Positions 43,765 to 56,300 of a stretch of DNA of 64,000 nucleotides are shown one piece after another. Where the stretch lies: the NCBI GenBank assembly GCA_015832175.1, contig WJXW01000016.1, positions 868,001 to 932,000 on the forward strand. The letters are read 5' to 3'. A program made the translations under genes and the position numbers. How positions within the stretch are numbered: the stretch's first letter is position 1; each line of letters starts with the position of its first letter. This DNA is from Paraphaeosphaeria minitans (Eukaryota; Ascomycota; Dothideomycetes; Pleosporales; Didymosphaeriaceae). Below the pieces are notes generated by a model that worked only from the letters and a program-made list of their open reading frames with translations, was not told the DNA's origin and made no database searches.

Positions 43765-46700
43765 ATGGACGAGCAGCAGTTCGTCGGCCTCCTTGAGGCG
43801 CTCTTGCAGCGTATGTTGTCATCCCCGCCAGCCTTCTGTTACGCGAATCTTTGTGATGAATAATATTGACTTTTCCAGCTGACACTGAGGGTGTCAAGTC
43901 TGCCACTGCGACGCTGAACAAGCAGTACTACACTTCGCCTGCATCCCTCAACGCCCTTCTCCAGATCATCTGCAACCACCCGAAGCCTGAGCTCCGTCAG
44001 CTGGCCGCTGTCGAGGCCCGCAAGTTGGTAACGAGGCACTGGGCGGGCCTCCCCGCCGATCAAAAGGCAACCCTACGGAACCAGATCTGCCAGTTCACAC
44101 TAAATGAGGAAATGACCCTCACCAGGCATTCAGCTGCCCGTGTCATCGCCGCCATTGCGACTCAGGACTTCGAGGACGGCGAGTGGGGTGACCTGCCGGT
44201 CTTTCTGCACCAGGCCGCCACAAGCACAAACCCAAGGCACAGAGAAGTTGGCACATACATCATCTGGACCACCCTCGAAACCGTTGGTGATGCTTTCCCG
44301 GGAAAGAAGATCGATCTGTACAACCTCTTCAGCTCCACTATCAAGGACCCTGAGAGCGCCGAAGTGCGGGTGAACACAATGCTGGCTTTGAGCAGACTGG
44401 CCATGCTCCTTGAGCCGGATGAGGAGCCCAAAGAACTCGCCATGTTCCAGGACTCTATCCCCGGCATGGTCGCTGTCCTTCAGGCCACCGTTCAGGAAGG
44501 CGACGAAGACAATGCTCTTCAGGCGTTTGAAGTGTTCCAGACCCTCCTCGGTTGCGAATCTGCTCTTCTCCAAAAGCACTTTGCCGACCTAGTCAAGTTC
44601 ATGATTGAGCTTGGCGCCAACAAGGAGGTTGATGATGATTACCGATCGCAGGCTCTTGCTTTTCTGATGCAGTGCGTCAGGTATCGCAAGCTGAAGGTTC
44701 AAGGCTTGAGAATTGGCGAGGAGCTCACTCTGAAAGCTCTGCAGATTGTGACGGAGCTGGGCGATCTTGCCAGTGAGGATGAGGACGTTACTCCTGCCCG
44801 CTCTGCTCTCGGTCTGCTTGATATCCTTGCCTCCAGTCTGCCCCCTAGCCAGGTTGTCATTCCTCTCCTGAAGGCCCTCGGCAGATACTTTTCTTCTCCG
44901 GACCCAGACTATCGTCAGGCCGGTGTCCTCGCTCTCGGCATGTGCGTAGAGGGCGCGCCCGACTTCATCGCTACGCAACTCCACGAGATCCTGCCTGCAG
45001 TGCTGCATTTGCTTGAGGACTCTGATCTCAAGGTCCGCGGTGCCGCTTTGAACGGTGTGGCCCGTCTGGCCGACGATCTTGCTGAAGATGTTGGCAAGGA
45101 GCACGCTACCCTCATCCCGGCCATGATTAAGAACTACGATCTGGCGGTCAACAACCTGAACGATGAGCGCAGCTTGCAGATTGTTCGCGGCAGTTGCCAT
45201 GCCATCGACTCTTTGATCGAGGGCCTTGACCCAGAGGATGCTGCCAAGTACGTCTCTGAGCTGGTCCCTCGCTTCAGCAAGCTCTTCCACCACGAAGATT
45301 TGAAGACCAAGGTTGCAGCTATCGGCGCAGTTGGTTCCATTGCCTCTGCCTCCGAGGAAGCCTTCCTCCCCTTTTTTGAGCAGACCATGAACGCGCTCTC
45401 TCAATATGTCACCATAAAGGACAGCCAAGAGGAACTTGAGCTCCGTGGCGTCGTCTGCGATTCTCTTGGCAAGATTGCCTCCGCAGTTGGCGCTCAGCCG
45501 TTCGAACCGTACGTTATGCCCCTGATGCAGGCGTCTGAAGAAGCTCTGCACCTAGACCACCCTCGTCTACGTGAGACCAGCTACATCCTCTGGTCCACCA
45601 TGGCCAAGGTCTACGAGGAAGGCTTCGAGAAGTTCCTCGCTGGTGCCGTCAAGGGCCTCAAAGAGTGTCTTGAACAGGATGAAGATGCCGAACTTGTTGA
45701 GCTCGGAGAGCAGGCCAAGGATCTGATTGGCACTGAGGTCGTGATTGAGGGCCGCAAAGTCAAGGTTGCTGCTGCTACTGACGATGACGACGATGACTTC
45801 GATGACCTCAACGAGGCTGCCATGGATGCGGACGACGATTGGGACGACATTGCTGGGGTCAGTGCCGTTGCGATGGAGAAGGAAATTGCAGCTGAAGTGC
45901 TTGGCGACATCATATCCCACACCAAGCGCGCATTCATGCCTTACCTTCAGGACACTATCGAGAAGCTTCTTGAGCTTGTCGACCATAACTACGAGGGTAT
46001 CCGCAAGGCTGCTCTTGGAACTCTCTGGCGCACATACGCCACTCTTTTCCAGCTCGCCGAGGCTGAAGGTATGGCGAAGTGGCAGCCCGGCCTACCTCCC
46101 CAGGTTGACCCGCCTGCCGATATCAAGAAGCTTGGCAATCTTGTGATGACCGCCACAATGGCTGTTTGGCAAGACGAGATGGACCGGTACGTAAACAACA
46201 TTCCGTTTGTTTTCCACGCTCAAAGATGATCCATCTTCGTTATCCCAGCTCACTCTGATGCACTTGTTGCAATTGAGGCGAACGCGAATCTACTCCTGAG
46301 AGCCTTCCATCTGTTTTATATGTCAAGCAGTCTAGTGGAACCGCAGCTGACCCTGTTGTAGTGGAACCGTTACAGACATCAACCGCGATGTTGGCTCTAC
46401 TCTCAAGCTTTGTGGTCCTTCGATGCTCATGTCTGAGAAGGGCACCGTCGTTCCCGAGATAGTGCAGCAGCTTCTGGCTATCATTACCAAACGCCACCCG
46501 TGCCAACAAGATCTTGGTGACGATGACGAGGAAGACGTTTTGGACGAATCCTCAGAGTACGACTGGCTTGTCATCGAGACGGCCATGGAGGTTGTCACGT
46601 GCCTCTCCGTAGCCATCGGACCCGCTTTTGGCGAGCTGTGGAAGGCTTTCGAGAAGCCTCTCGTCAAGTACGCGAGCAGCCAAGAGCACATTGAGCGAAG

Positions 46701-47247
46701 CGCAGCTGTTGGTACCATTGCAGAGTGCGTTGGTAACATGGGCGAGGCTTGCACACCCTACACCACGAACCTTCTCAAGCTCCTCGTGCACCGCCTGTCG
46801 GACGAGGACCCGGAGACCAAGTCGAACGCTGTGTATGGTATCGGCCTGCTTTGCGAGAACACCACCAGCGACGCCGAGATCCTTAGCTCTCTGCCTGCGA
46901 TCTTCAGCAAGCTTGAGCCGCTGCTCGATGCCCAGGACCAGGCACGCTTGCTTGACAACACGGCCGGATGTGTCAGCCGCTTCATCTCTAAGCACCCTGA
47001 CAAGATGCCCATTGCCGAAGTGCTTCCCCGTCTTATCCAGCTTCTGCCCTTGAGGGAGGATTACGAGGAGAACAAGCCCATCTTCAGCATGATTGTTAAG
47101 CTCTACCAGGTCAATGAGCCCACGATCCAGCAGGCTACGCCGACGCTTATGCCAATCTTCGAGAAGGTGCTTAGCCCACCCGAGGACCAGTTGGAGGACG
47201 AGACGCGGGCCCAACTCGTTGAGCTTGTCAAGTACCTACAGAAGTAA
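43765..47247 (+). CDS. KAP123: Importin beta, Kap123/importin-4 type
   Basis: Exons 43765-43810, 43879-46186 and 46362-47247 give 1,079 residues, normal for Kap123. It begins MDEQQFVGLLEALLQPDTEGV with the importin-beta N-terminal HEAT repeat (SLNALLQIICNHPKPELRQL then AAVEARKLV). HEAT repeats run throughout, with an acidic stretch near residue 640 (ATDDDDDDFDDLNEAAMDAD). The C-terminal half contains DINRDVGSTLKLCGPSMLMS and RHPCQQDLGDDDEED. Kap123 imports ribosomal proteins and histones H3/H4 into the nucleus using Ran-GTP. The third exon is joined through a 175-base intron (donor GTACGT, branch GCTGAC, acceptor GTAG at 46361), which restores MDRGTVTDINR. The 15-codon first exon is set by frame and family. 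Yeast symbol used by homology. Confidence 0.92.
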
Positions 47248-48065
47248 GGGAAATTTATGAAAAGGAACTATGATGTTGATAAGAATACCCGGCCTTGAGC
47301 CATGATGCGCGATGACTGTAATGAGGGGCAGGGATAGATAGCGGCGAAAGCCATGGGATGACACAAAAGCGACTGCCTGAATGAAATTGATACTTCATGA
47401 CGAGTGTGAATCAAGTTGTGCATGAGTGACATGTTGGCTCGGTGGTTAGTGAGGTCCGGCTGCCAACAATCCGTAGCTCTGTCCTCGCCGCGAACACTGG
47501 CGATACAGAATCAGGTCGAATCTATGGACTCGCAAAGTACCTGGAGTAGGCTTGTGGATGAAGCGACTGGCAGGCCGGGCATGTATCCGGTATTAATGCT
47601 GCCAGGTCGACGTGAGAGCAGCTGTTCTCGCGCGTGACGTCGATCATGTGGGTCTTCTCACGGTGCCTGGCAGTTGTGGCAGGTGGCCTCGGCGAACCGC
47701 GCGCCGACTCACAGTGACGACACGAGCAAACAACACCACGCTACTCCGCATCTCGTCTCCACGACGTCCACCCACCACTCCACAAGCACGGAGCTGCTGA
47801 CCCCCACGGGCTATTCTTTCCGTCACTTTCATACCGCCGACCGTCCATCTCATTCCTCATACACACCAAACACGTCATCCCTCTTGGAGCCTTGACCTTG
47901 TAGCCATCGCTTGCGCACCTCGGCTGCCTACAACACTCATCGCCGCCCACAACATACGCCATACACTCGCTATCGTCAATCGGATCGAGTCGCTCATTCC
48001 ACTTGCTCGTCGCATCGAGCGATTGATTTTTCGTTCAAGCGCCCGGTGGCGCAGTCGGCCACACA
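47248..48065. other. Intergenic, promoter of the NPC1-like gene
   Basis: Holds the 3' UTR of the importin gene and the promoter/5' leader of the next gene on the same strand. The CAC/ACA-rich sequence from 47720 on looks like an untranslated leader. No gene recognised. Confidence 0.5.
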
Positions 48066-51000
48066 ATGAAGCAGAGCTCGAGAGGAGGGCTGGGGAGGAT
48101 GGCAGCAGGGCTGCTGTCCGTCTTGGTGGGCTCTGCACTCGCCGGTCCGGATCTCACCACCAAACATGAGAAGGGGCGTTGCGCGATAAGAGGGCATTGC
48201 GGAAAACAGGGCTTCTTCGGATCCGATCTGCCCTGTCCGGACAACGGATTGGCTAAGAAACCAGAGGCCGAGATAAAGAAGAAGCTGGTCGAGATCTGTG
48301 GTGACAAGTGGTCGGACACGGATGTGTGCTGCAATGAGGAACAGCTAGATGCCCTCAGCAGTAATCTCGGCCGTGCCTCAGGCATCATAAACTCATGCCC
48401 GGCATGCAAGGAGAACTTCTTCAACCTGTTCTGCACCTTCACATGCTCCCCCGACCAATCGCTATTCATTAATGTTACAAAAACCGAGCCAAAAGGCGAC
48501 AAATACCTCGTCACTGAGCTGGACCACCTAGTCTCCAATGAGTACGGATCAGGCTTCTACAACAGTTGCAAAGACGTCAAGTTTGGGGCAACGAATGGCA
48601 AGGCCATGGACTTTATCGGCGGAGGGGCCAAGAACTACACTGAGTTTCTGAAGTTCCTGGGAGACAAAAAGTTCCTGGGCAGTCCGTTCCAGATCAACTT
48701 CCCTCGCCCAGATGAAGGTAAATTCCCCGACATGGCTCCGCAGACTAAGGACGCACATCCCTGCAACTCCACCGACCCAAAGTATCGATGCGCATGCTTG
48801 GATTGTGGCGGTTCCTGCGCGGAACTGTCCGAGGTCACGGAAGCCAAACAATGCTATGTCGGCCTCCTGCCCTGCATGTCATTTGCTGTCATCATCGTCT
48901 ACTCTGTCTTCCTTGGCCTGCTCTGCCTCGCTGTCACCGGACATGCGGCGTACCAGAGTCATTCGAAAAACAAAAGTGAGCGGTTGCGGTTACTTCAAGA
49001 TCTCGAGCCTAGCGATGATGAGGATGAGGGCGACATTGTGCACAACGTGGGAATGCTTGACCGCCCTACGAAACACTACTTTGTGAACACATGGTGCGAC
49101 CGCATGTTTAGCAGGCTGGGTTACGTCTGCGCGCGCTTCCCTGCCATTACCATCTTCTCCAGTATGTTTGTTGTTGGATTAATGAGCTTGGGCTGGATAA
49201 GATTTTCGGTTGAGACGGATCCTGTCCGTCTGTGGGTGTCTCCGGACTCTGCTGCTGCGCAAGAGAAGGCTTTCTTCGACGAGAAATTTGGACCTTTCTA
49301 TCGTGCCGAACAAGCTTTCCTGGTCAATGAAACTGGAGGCCCTGTGCTGAGCTACGATACCCTTGCCTGGTGGTTTGATGTGGAAGGCCGCGTTCAACGA
49401 AGCTGGCCTTTTGAACAAGTCTGCTTTAAGCCGGTGAATGACGCCTGTGTGGTTCAGTCAGTGACTGGCTACTGGCAGGGCGATTTCGGCATGGTATCTC
49501 CGCACTCATGGCAGGACGATCTGACCGACTGCGTTGATAATCCGTCGTCGTGTTTGCCCACCTTTCAACAGCCCCTGGACCCCCACCTCTTGTTTGGTGG
49601 TGTCAACAAAAGTGTGCTCGATGCCTCGGCAATCGTAGTTACTTGGGTCGTCGTCAACTACCCCGAGGGTACAGATGAGCTTCAGCGGGTAATGGACTGG
49701 GAAGAAGGGCTCAAGAACCTACTGCTTGTTGTGCAAGGCGAAGCCAAGGACCGAGGCTTGCGACTGAGTTTCAATGCCGAAATAAGTCTTGAGCAAGAGC
49801 TAAACAAGAGCACGAACACGGACGCGAAAATCGTGGTCGTGAGCTACATCATTATGTTCCTGTATGCTTCACTCGCTCTTGGATCAACAACACTCACCGT
49901 TCGCTCGATATTGCGCAATCCGGCCAACGCCCTGGTCCAATCCAAGTTCATGCTCGGTATTGTCGGCATTATCATTGTCTTGATGTCAGTATCCGCTTCC
50001 GTCGGCCTGTTCTCCGCCGCTGGGATCAAAGTTACACTCATCATTGCAGAGGTCATTCCTTTCCTAGTCCTCGCTGTTGGTGTTGACAACATTTTCCTCA
50101 TTGTACACGAGTTCGAGCGCGTCAACATCAGTCATCCTGAAGGCTCCGTTCCTGAACGTGTTTCTAGGGCACTAGGTCGCATGGGTCCTTCCATTCTGTT
50201 GTCCGCTACCACCGAAACAGTAGCATTTTCCCTTGGTTGCGCGGTCGGCATGCCTGCTGTGCGCAACTTCGCCGCCTACGCTGCGGGCGCTGTCTTCATC
50301 AATGCCATCCTTCAAGTGACGATGTTCGTTGCCGTTCTAGCATGGAACCAGCACCGAGTGGAGAACAATCGCGCAGACTGCTTCCCATGCCTGCGTGTGG
50401 GGCGAGCCGACGCCAGCTACCTCAACGGAGGCATGGGCCATGGTGCCGGGGAAGAAGGGGGGCTACAACGCTTCATTCGACGAACATACGCCCCAGCTCT
50501 TCTTGGGAAGAAGACCAAGGTGGCTATCGTTACTCTGTTTCTCGGCATCTTCACTGTTGCCTTAGCCCTGTTTCCAGCTGTTCAACTTGGACTTGACCAG
50601 CGTCTCGCCATCCCGTCCGACTCGTACCTCATCCCGTATTTCAATGATCTCTACGATTATTTTGACGCCGGCCCACCGGTTTACTTTGTCACGAAGGAGC
50701 TCAACGATACCCAGCGCGAGGCACAGAAGGAGCTCTGCGGACGCTTTTCCACTTGCCACCAAGAGAGTCTGGCGAACATCATCGAGGCTGAACGCAAACG
50801 ACCCGAGGTCTCCTTTCTCGCTGCATCTGCAGCTAACTGGCTAGATGACTTCTTCTTGTGGCTTAACCCGGAAAATTCCAACTGCTGTGTCAACGACAAT
50901 GGGAAGCCATGTTTCGAGGACCGAAAACAACCTTGGAACATGACACTACATGGTATGCCCCAAGGCGAGGAGTTTATCGAATACTTGGACCGCTGGATCC

Positions 51001-51915
51001 AGGCCCCCACGACCGAGGACTGTCCCCTCGGAGGCGCTGCTGCGTATTCTAACGCGCTCATCATCGACAAGAAGCATCTCACTATTCCAGCATCTCACTT
51101 TCGCACTTCACATACTCCTCTCCATTCACAGGAAGACTTCATCAACTCCTATAAAGCTGCCCGACGGGTTGCAAAGGAAATCGAAAAAGATGTCCAGACA
51201 GATGTGTTTCCATACTCGAAGCACTACATCTTCTTCGATCAGTACCTGTCCATCGTGCGTTTGGCCGGTGCATTACTTGGTTCCGCACTAGCAGCTACGC
51301 TCGTCGTGACAACGATACTTCTAGGCTCCTTGCGTACCGCACTCGTCGTTACACTCGTAGTCGCCATGACGGTTTCCGCGATTATTGGATCTATGGCCGT
51401 CATGGGCGTCTCGCTCAACGCCCTGTCCCTCGTTAATTTGATCATCTGTGTGGGTATCAGTGTCGAATTTACGGCCCATATTGCCAGAGCATTTACCTTC
51501 CCGAGTCGCGCCACTATGGAGCGCGCGCCAAGGCATAGGTTTCGTGGGAAGGACGCTCGTGCTTGGACCGCCATGGTCAACGTCGCTTCATCTGTCATCT
51601 CAGGTATTATGATCACCAAGATCTTGGGCGTGGGCGTGCTAGCGTGGACACGATCCAAGGTAAGTTTCCCCATTACTCTTGACATCCCACCCTAATAAAA
51701 GCCAGATCTTCGAAGTCTACTACTTTCGTGTCTGGGTCGCCCTCGTCTTCTGGGCATCGACCCATGCGCTCATCCTTCTCCCCGTGTTCCTCTCCCTCTT
51801 CGGCGGCAAAGGCTATGTCGACCCCGAGAGCGAAGGCGGCCTCGAGCAGGACCTGCGTAACCGCCAGTACCCATCGCTGCTTGGTGATGACGACGAGTAT
51901 CTCAGCGACGAGTAG
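48066..51915 (+). CDS. NCR1: NPC1-type intracellular sterol transporter
   Basis: Exons 48066-51659 and 51706-51915 (intron 46 bases, GTAAGT...CCAG) give 1,267 residues, like other fungal NPC1/Ncr1 proteins. A signal peptide (AAGLLSVLVGSALAGP) precedes the Cys-rich NPC1 N-terminal sterol-binding domain (RCAIRGHCGKQGFFGSDLPC, then DVCCNEEQ, SCPACKENFFNLFCTFTCSP). A first membrane span follows (SFAVIIVYSVFLGLLCLAV), then a lumenal domain, then the sterol-sensing domain (IVVVSYIIMFLYASLALGST to about residue 760). A second lumenal domain and a final membrane bundle with VVATTILLGSLRTALVV-like spans complete it. The tail ends LLGDDDEYLSDE. The family moves sterols from the vacuole/late-endosome lumen into the limiting membrane. 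Yeast symbol used by homology. Confidence 0.95.
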
Positions 51916-53379
51916 CGATCCGCTGAGGCGGACGATCCAGGCGAGGGCCCAAGCGAGCCGCGGTCGAGGCATGTACTGCTGCGAAGTGAGTCCAGAGAGG
52001 GCGTGGAGGTTGAGGTTATGACTACCGTGACGGAGGCTTTTAAGGAAGGTGACGCGGGGGTCGCCTGCTAAAAGCGTTCACCGTTGGAGCGATGCCCTGG
52101 TTATGCTGCTTTCGTAAGAGTGTAGCTCAAGGCCGAGACCGAGGATGCAGTCTGGCGGGGAGGGCTTTGAGGCCTGGATGCATGAACTGGCGCATGGCTT
52201 GGGATAGAGTACTAGCGATATGCAGGAATGCGTGCATGTATATGTATACGCGAATTGAGCAATTATCTCATGACTTTGAGTAATTTGTTCTGTGAATTTT
52301 GAAACTGTATTGAGGTGGTAAGATGGTAGAAGCTCGGGATATAAAGCGAGTAGTTAGTACTGGGATAGTGGGTACCGTGGGATTGACGGTGTATGTGAGG
52401 CCTGGATGGGCCCGACTCAGAGGTGTGCAACAGATGATGCAATGCAGGAGATGACAATCATACAAGCTGCAAAGGCCGTTGATGACTTCTTGGGAGGCAT
52501 AAATATCTCTTAGAGGATTCTAACTCTTTCGCGCTAGGACCCTAACCGCCATCCGTCCGCAGCAAACGACATGTAGTGGAGGTAACGCATTGTGAGCGCG
52601 CTACTGTTTGTGCTTCATAGTGTGAACTATTTGCAAAACATAGGAGATTGCCACTCTACAGTTTTGTACCAGGCGATGATGCGTAGTTCACGCTCACCTT
52701 CTCTGACAGCCTTCTGAATTTGCGTACGTCTTCGCCAAGTGTCTGTCCTAGCGCCCCATCCACTGTCGAGACGTCGCGCGCATACAGCCAGCTCTGGCGT
52801 TGTATATATGTATGCATAACGATAGTTTATGATCGATGTCTGATTGGCTCCACGATCGCCGCGCATTCGAAAATTTTACGAGGCTGCAGCCCACTTTGGA
52901 AGGCGCGCTTGAGCGCCGCGTGTCACGTGCCCTCTTCTTTCACCTCGAGTGCCAAACACACCTGCCCTGCACGTCGCACGCGCTTCGTGCCGTTATAATA
53001 CGCACATCCTGCATCAATCTGCACACAAATCGCCTTCCCGACTCTGCACCTTCTGGTAAACCGCGCCGACGTCTGGCAAATTTCATTTCCCGCCAAGCCT
53101 GCAGAGACCGTCTCACGTGCACACCCATTCACCCTCGTCAATCACGCGCTAAGATCGAGTCCGCGCCTCGAAGTGATAAAAACCACACCCACCGATACCT
53201 GTCTGCACCACACGCACCCGCACCAACACCACACACATCCAGTGATCGCGACCAACCTTCCGCCGCACGCGGGCGCGACTTCCAAAGTCTTACACCCATC
53301 ACACATACACACTCACACCCACACCTCATCAACGGCACACGTGCAGTTCCTGAACAAATCAACTGAGCATCTCATCACC
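51916..53379. other. Intergenic, promoter of the coiled-coil gene
   Basis: Holds the NPC1-like 3' UTR and the next promoter. A TATATATGTATGCATA stretch lies near 52803-52819, and a CAC/ACACC-rich probable leader runs from 53170 to 53379. The open frame extending upstream of 53380 lacks an ATG and is leader-like in composition. Confidence 0.5.
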
Positions 53380-56300
53380 ATGTCCGAACACGTTCGTTTT
53401 CGGGTTCCAGAACCCACTATCGACCCTGTCACCTACTCGCAAGGCAACTGGCTCTTGTTGTACTACTTCGTCCTTCTTTGTATCGGCTGGGTCGTCTTTT
53501 GCAAAGGCATGCAGATATTGCGCTCCCCACCCGCTTCTAACACAGAAATCAAGGATCTGGAGGAGCGCCTCGTGCAGCGCATGGACGTGGGGGACGAACG
53601 CATAGGGAAGTCCCACCTCCAATCGACCCGTGATGCTACTGAAGAAGTGTTGGCAATTTTTTCCAAACACACCGAAGATCTTAATGGCCACCGTGTCGCT
53701 ACCCGGAAGGCATACGCCAACGTCGAGAAGCAGTTGACAAAGCAGTCATCCGACAACCGCAAGGCTCAGTCCGCTTTCATGGAAGATATCCAGAGAAATT
53801 TCGATACGAAGCTTACTCAAGAGGTCGACATCATCAAAGCGACTGTTCGTTCCACCCTTCAGCAGGATCAAACTGCCGCAAAGACGGAAGTCTCGAAGGC
53901 TTTCAATGACGTCCAGACACGCGTTGACGAGGCCTTCAAGAAGAACAACGCCGAGTTCGCGACGAAACTTGAAGAACAAGAGCAGCGCGGCACTGATGTA
54001 CTTGACTTACCTAAGTCTCTGAACGCGACAGCTCTCTATGAGGCCTTGAAGGAGAACAAAATCGACTTCGCGACGAAACTTGATGAGCAAGAGAAATGGA
54101 TACTTGAAGTTAACAAGTCTCAAGCTACGGAAGCTCTTCGGAACCAAGAGGACCGTCACAAGGAACAAATCACGAAGCAGAAGTCTGACCTTGAAGGTGA
54201 GCTTGAAGAGCAGGAGAAGCGCACCAATAACGCAAACACAACTCACAAGTCTCAAACCACGACGGCTTTCCAGGAGCAAGAGGACCGCCAACAGAAACAG
54301 AATGCAAAGCAAAAGTTGGAATTCAAGGCTCTCCTTCAACAACAGCAAGAACAGTTCTATAAGGGCATGCAAGATGCCCTCGCCAAGCAGAAGTTCGAGC
54401 TCAAAAGCCAATTTAGAGAGCAAGAGACGCGCAACAAGGAGGCGTTCGATGCTCATGCTTCCGAGATCGTTCAACTTCGCACCGTCATTGGTACATTTGA
54501 GGCGCACAAAGATGCAACTCGGAAAAAATCCGAGGAGCAAGGTACCCACTTACACGCCCTTGAGACCGGCTTGAAGGGAACCCAGAGCAAGCTTCAGAAG
54601 GTTCCTTCTCTTGAGGCAAGGTTGGCGACCCAGGAGACAGAGGGCAAGGAGTGGAAATCGATCAACAATCAGTTGAAGATCGAGATGAAGAAACTCCAGA
54701 AGTCCACCGCCACCAAGGAGCAGATCGAAGAGCAAAAGCAGCAGGTTTTGGGTGTTCAGACACAGCTTACGACTATGAAGACCCAGATCGCAAATTTGCA
54801 AGAGCAGCAAGACGATGCGGTTACCAAGGCGATTACAGACCGCGAGACGAGTCAACAACATCTGGAAAACAACAAGAAGCAGTCCAACGAGAAGGTTGTT
54901 AAACTCACAAAGAAGTTTTCTGAGCTTAAGTCGGGCTTGCAAGGGCAAGAGACTGGCCTTGCCAATTTGAAAGAGACCCAGAAGAACACCGAGGATCAAG
55001 TTGGAGAGCCGAAACAGAAGCTTTCTAGCTCAGAGACCGACATTGGCACCCACAATAAGGTAATCACCAAGCTTCAGACGGACAACAGCGAACTCCTACG
55101 CAAGACTTTTGAATTCGTGGATAAGAAAACCTTTGATGAGCAGAACCAAAAATTGGAGTTCGATTACAAGGACAGTTTGAAAAAGAACGGTTCCGACGCT
55201 GAGAAAAAGATTGCCGACCTCGTCCGGAAGATCACTGACCTTCAGTCCGCTTCCGAGAAGCCAGGCTGCAAGTGCGATGATTTCAAGCTGGCCATACACG
55301 ACCTCGCAGCCAAATTGGAGATCACCTCCTGTGAGCTTGACCGCAAGTCCTCTAGCATCAACAAAGACGTGGAAGAACTTGGCGGAAAGATTGAACGACT
55401 TGTTTCAACTCTGACCGCTCGCATCCAAGAGCAGGACCAGAAGTCTTCCGAAAATGCCAAGAAAGTCGATTCCGTCAACAAGAGCCTCACTGGCTTCCAG
55501 GCTGAAGTTACTACGCTGACTGCGAACTTCAAACAACAGGATCAGAAGGTCTCTGGAGTTGAAAAGGCGGTTACCTCTATAGAACTAGGGTTTGTCAACG
55601 TCAACTCTCAGCTCAAGGCGCTGCATACCAATGTTGATGAGCAGGGACATGAGATGTCCATCACTGAACTGAGCTTGAAGGAACTTAGCGAGGAAGTTGA
55701 GCAAATCAGCTCGACTGTTTCCACCATTGACGAGCAGGAGAAGAAGATCACCGGCATGAAGCAGGATGTCACTGCTTTTATGGAAATTGTTACCCATTGC
55801 AACAATCAAGCCGCGACCCTGACTTCCACCGTTGTGGAGCACGGCTCTCAGATTTCCAATACGGAGACCACTGTGAAGAGCCTGCGTGCACATGTTGATC
55901 AGATTGCTTCAACCTTTTCCGATGGTTTGGAAGAGCGGAAGAAGAAATGTTCACATATTGAGGAACACGTTAAGACAGTTTTGGGCAACTTTACCGCCTT
56001 CAAGGAGCAGGCCGATCAACAGCTCCAGAGACTCGCCACCCAGGCTCAAGAGGACCGTGAGGCTACGCCCGAGAGCACAGATGGCCTTTGGCAAGCAATT
56101 GAAGGTCTCCGTACTGACACATTCGATATGGTCAAGAAGTACTTCACTGAAGAGATTCCCAAGCACCAAGTCACGTTGCCGAATAACGATGTAACGGCGA
56201 ACGATCTTGCCACCTTGAATAGAGATCTAGAGAAGAAGACGGAAACTCTCTGTGGGACTATCCTTGAAAAAATGCTCAAGGGGAATGACATGAAGACAAA

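Noticed and set aside
44589..45551. Minus-strand frame of 320 codons in the importin gene
   Set aside because: A shadow of the plus-strand HEAT-repeat coding sequence.
53173..53379. Upstream extension of the coiled-coil protein
   Set aside because: No ATG in frame; the His/Thr-rich reading comes from a CAC/ACACC leader sequence.
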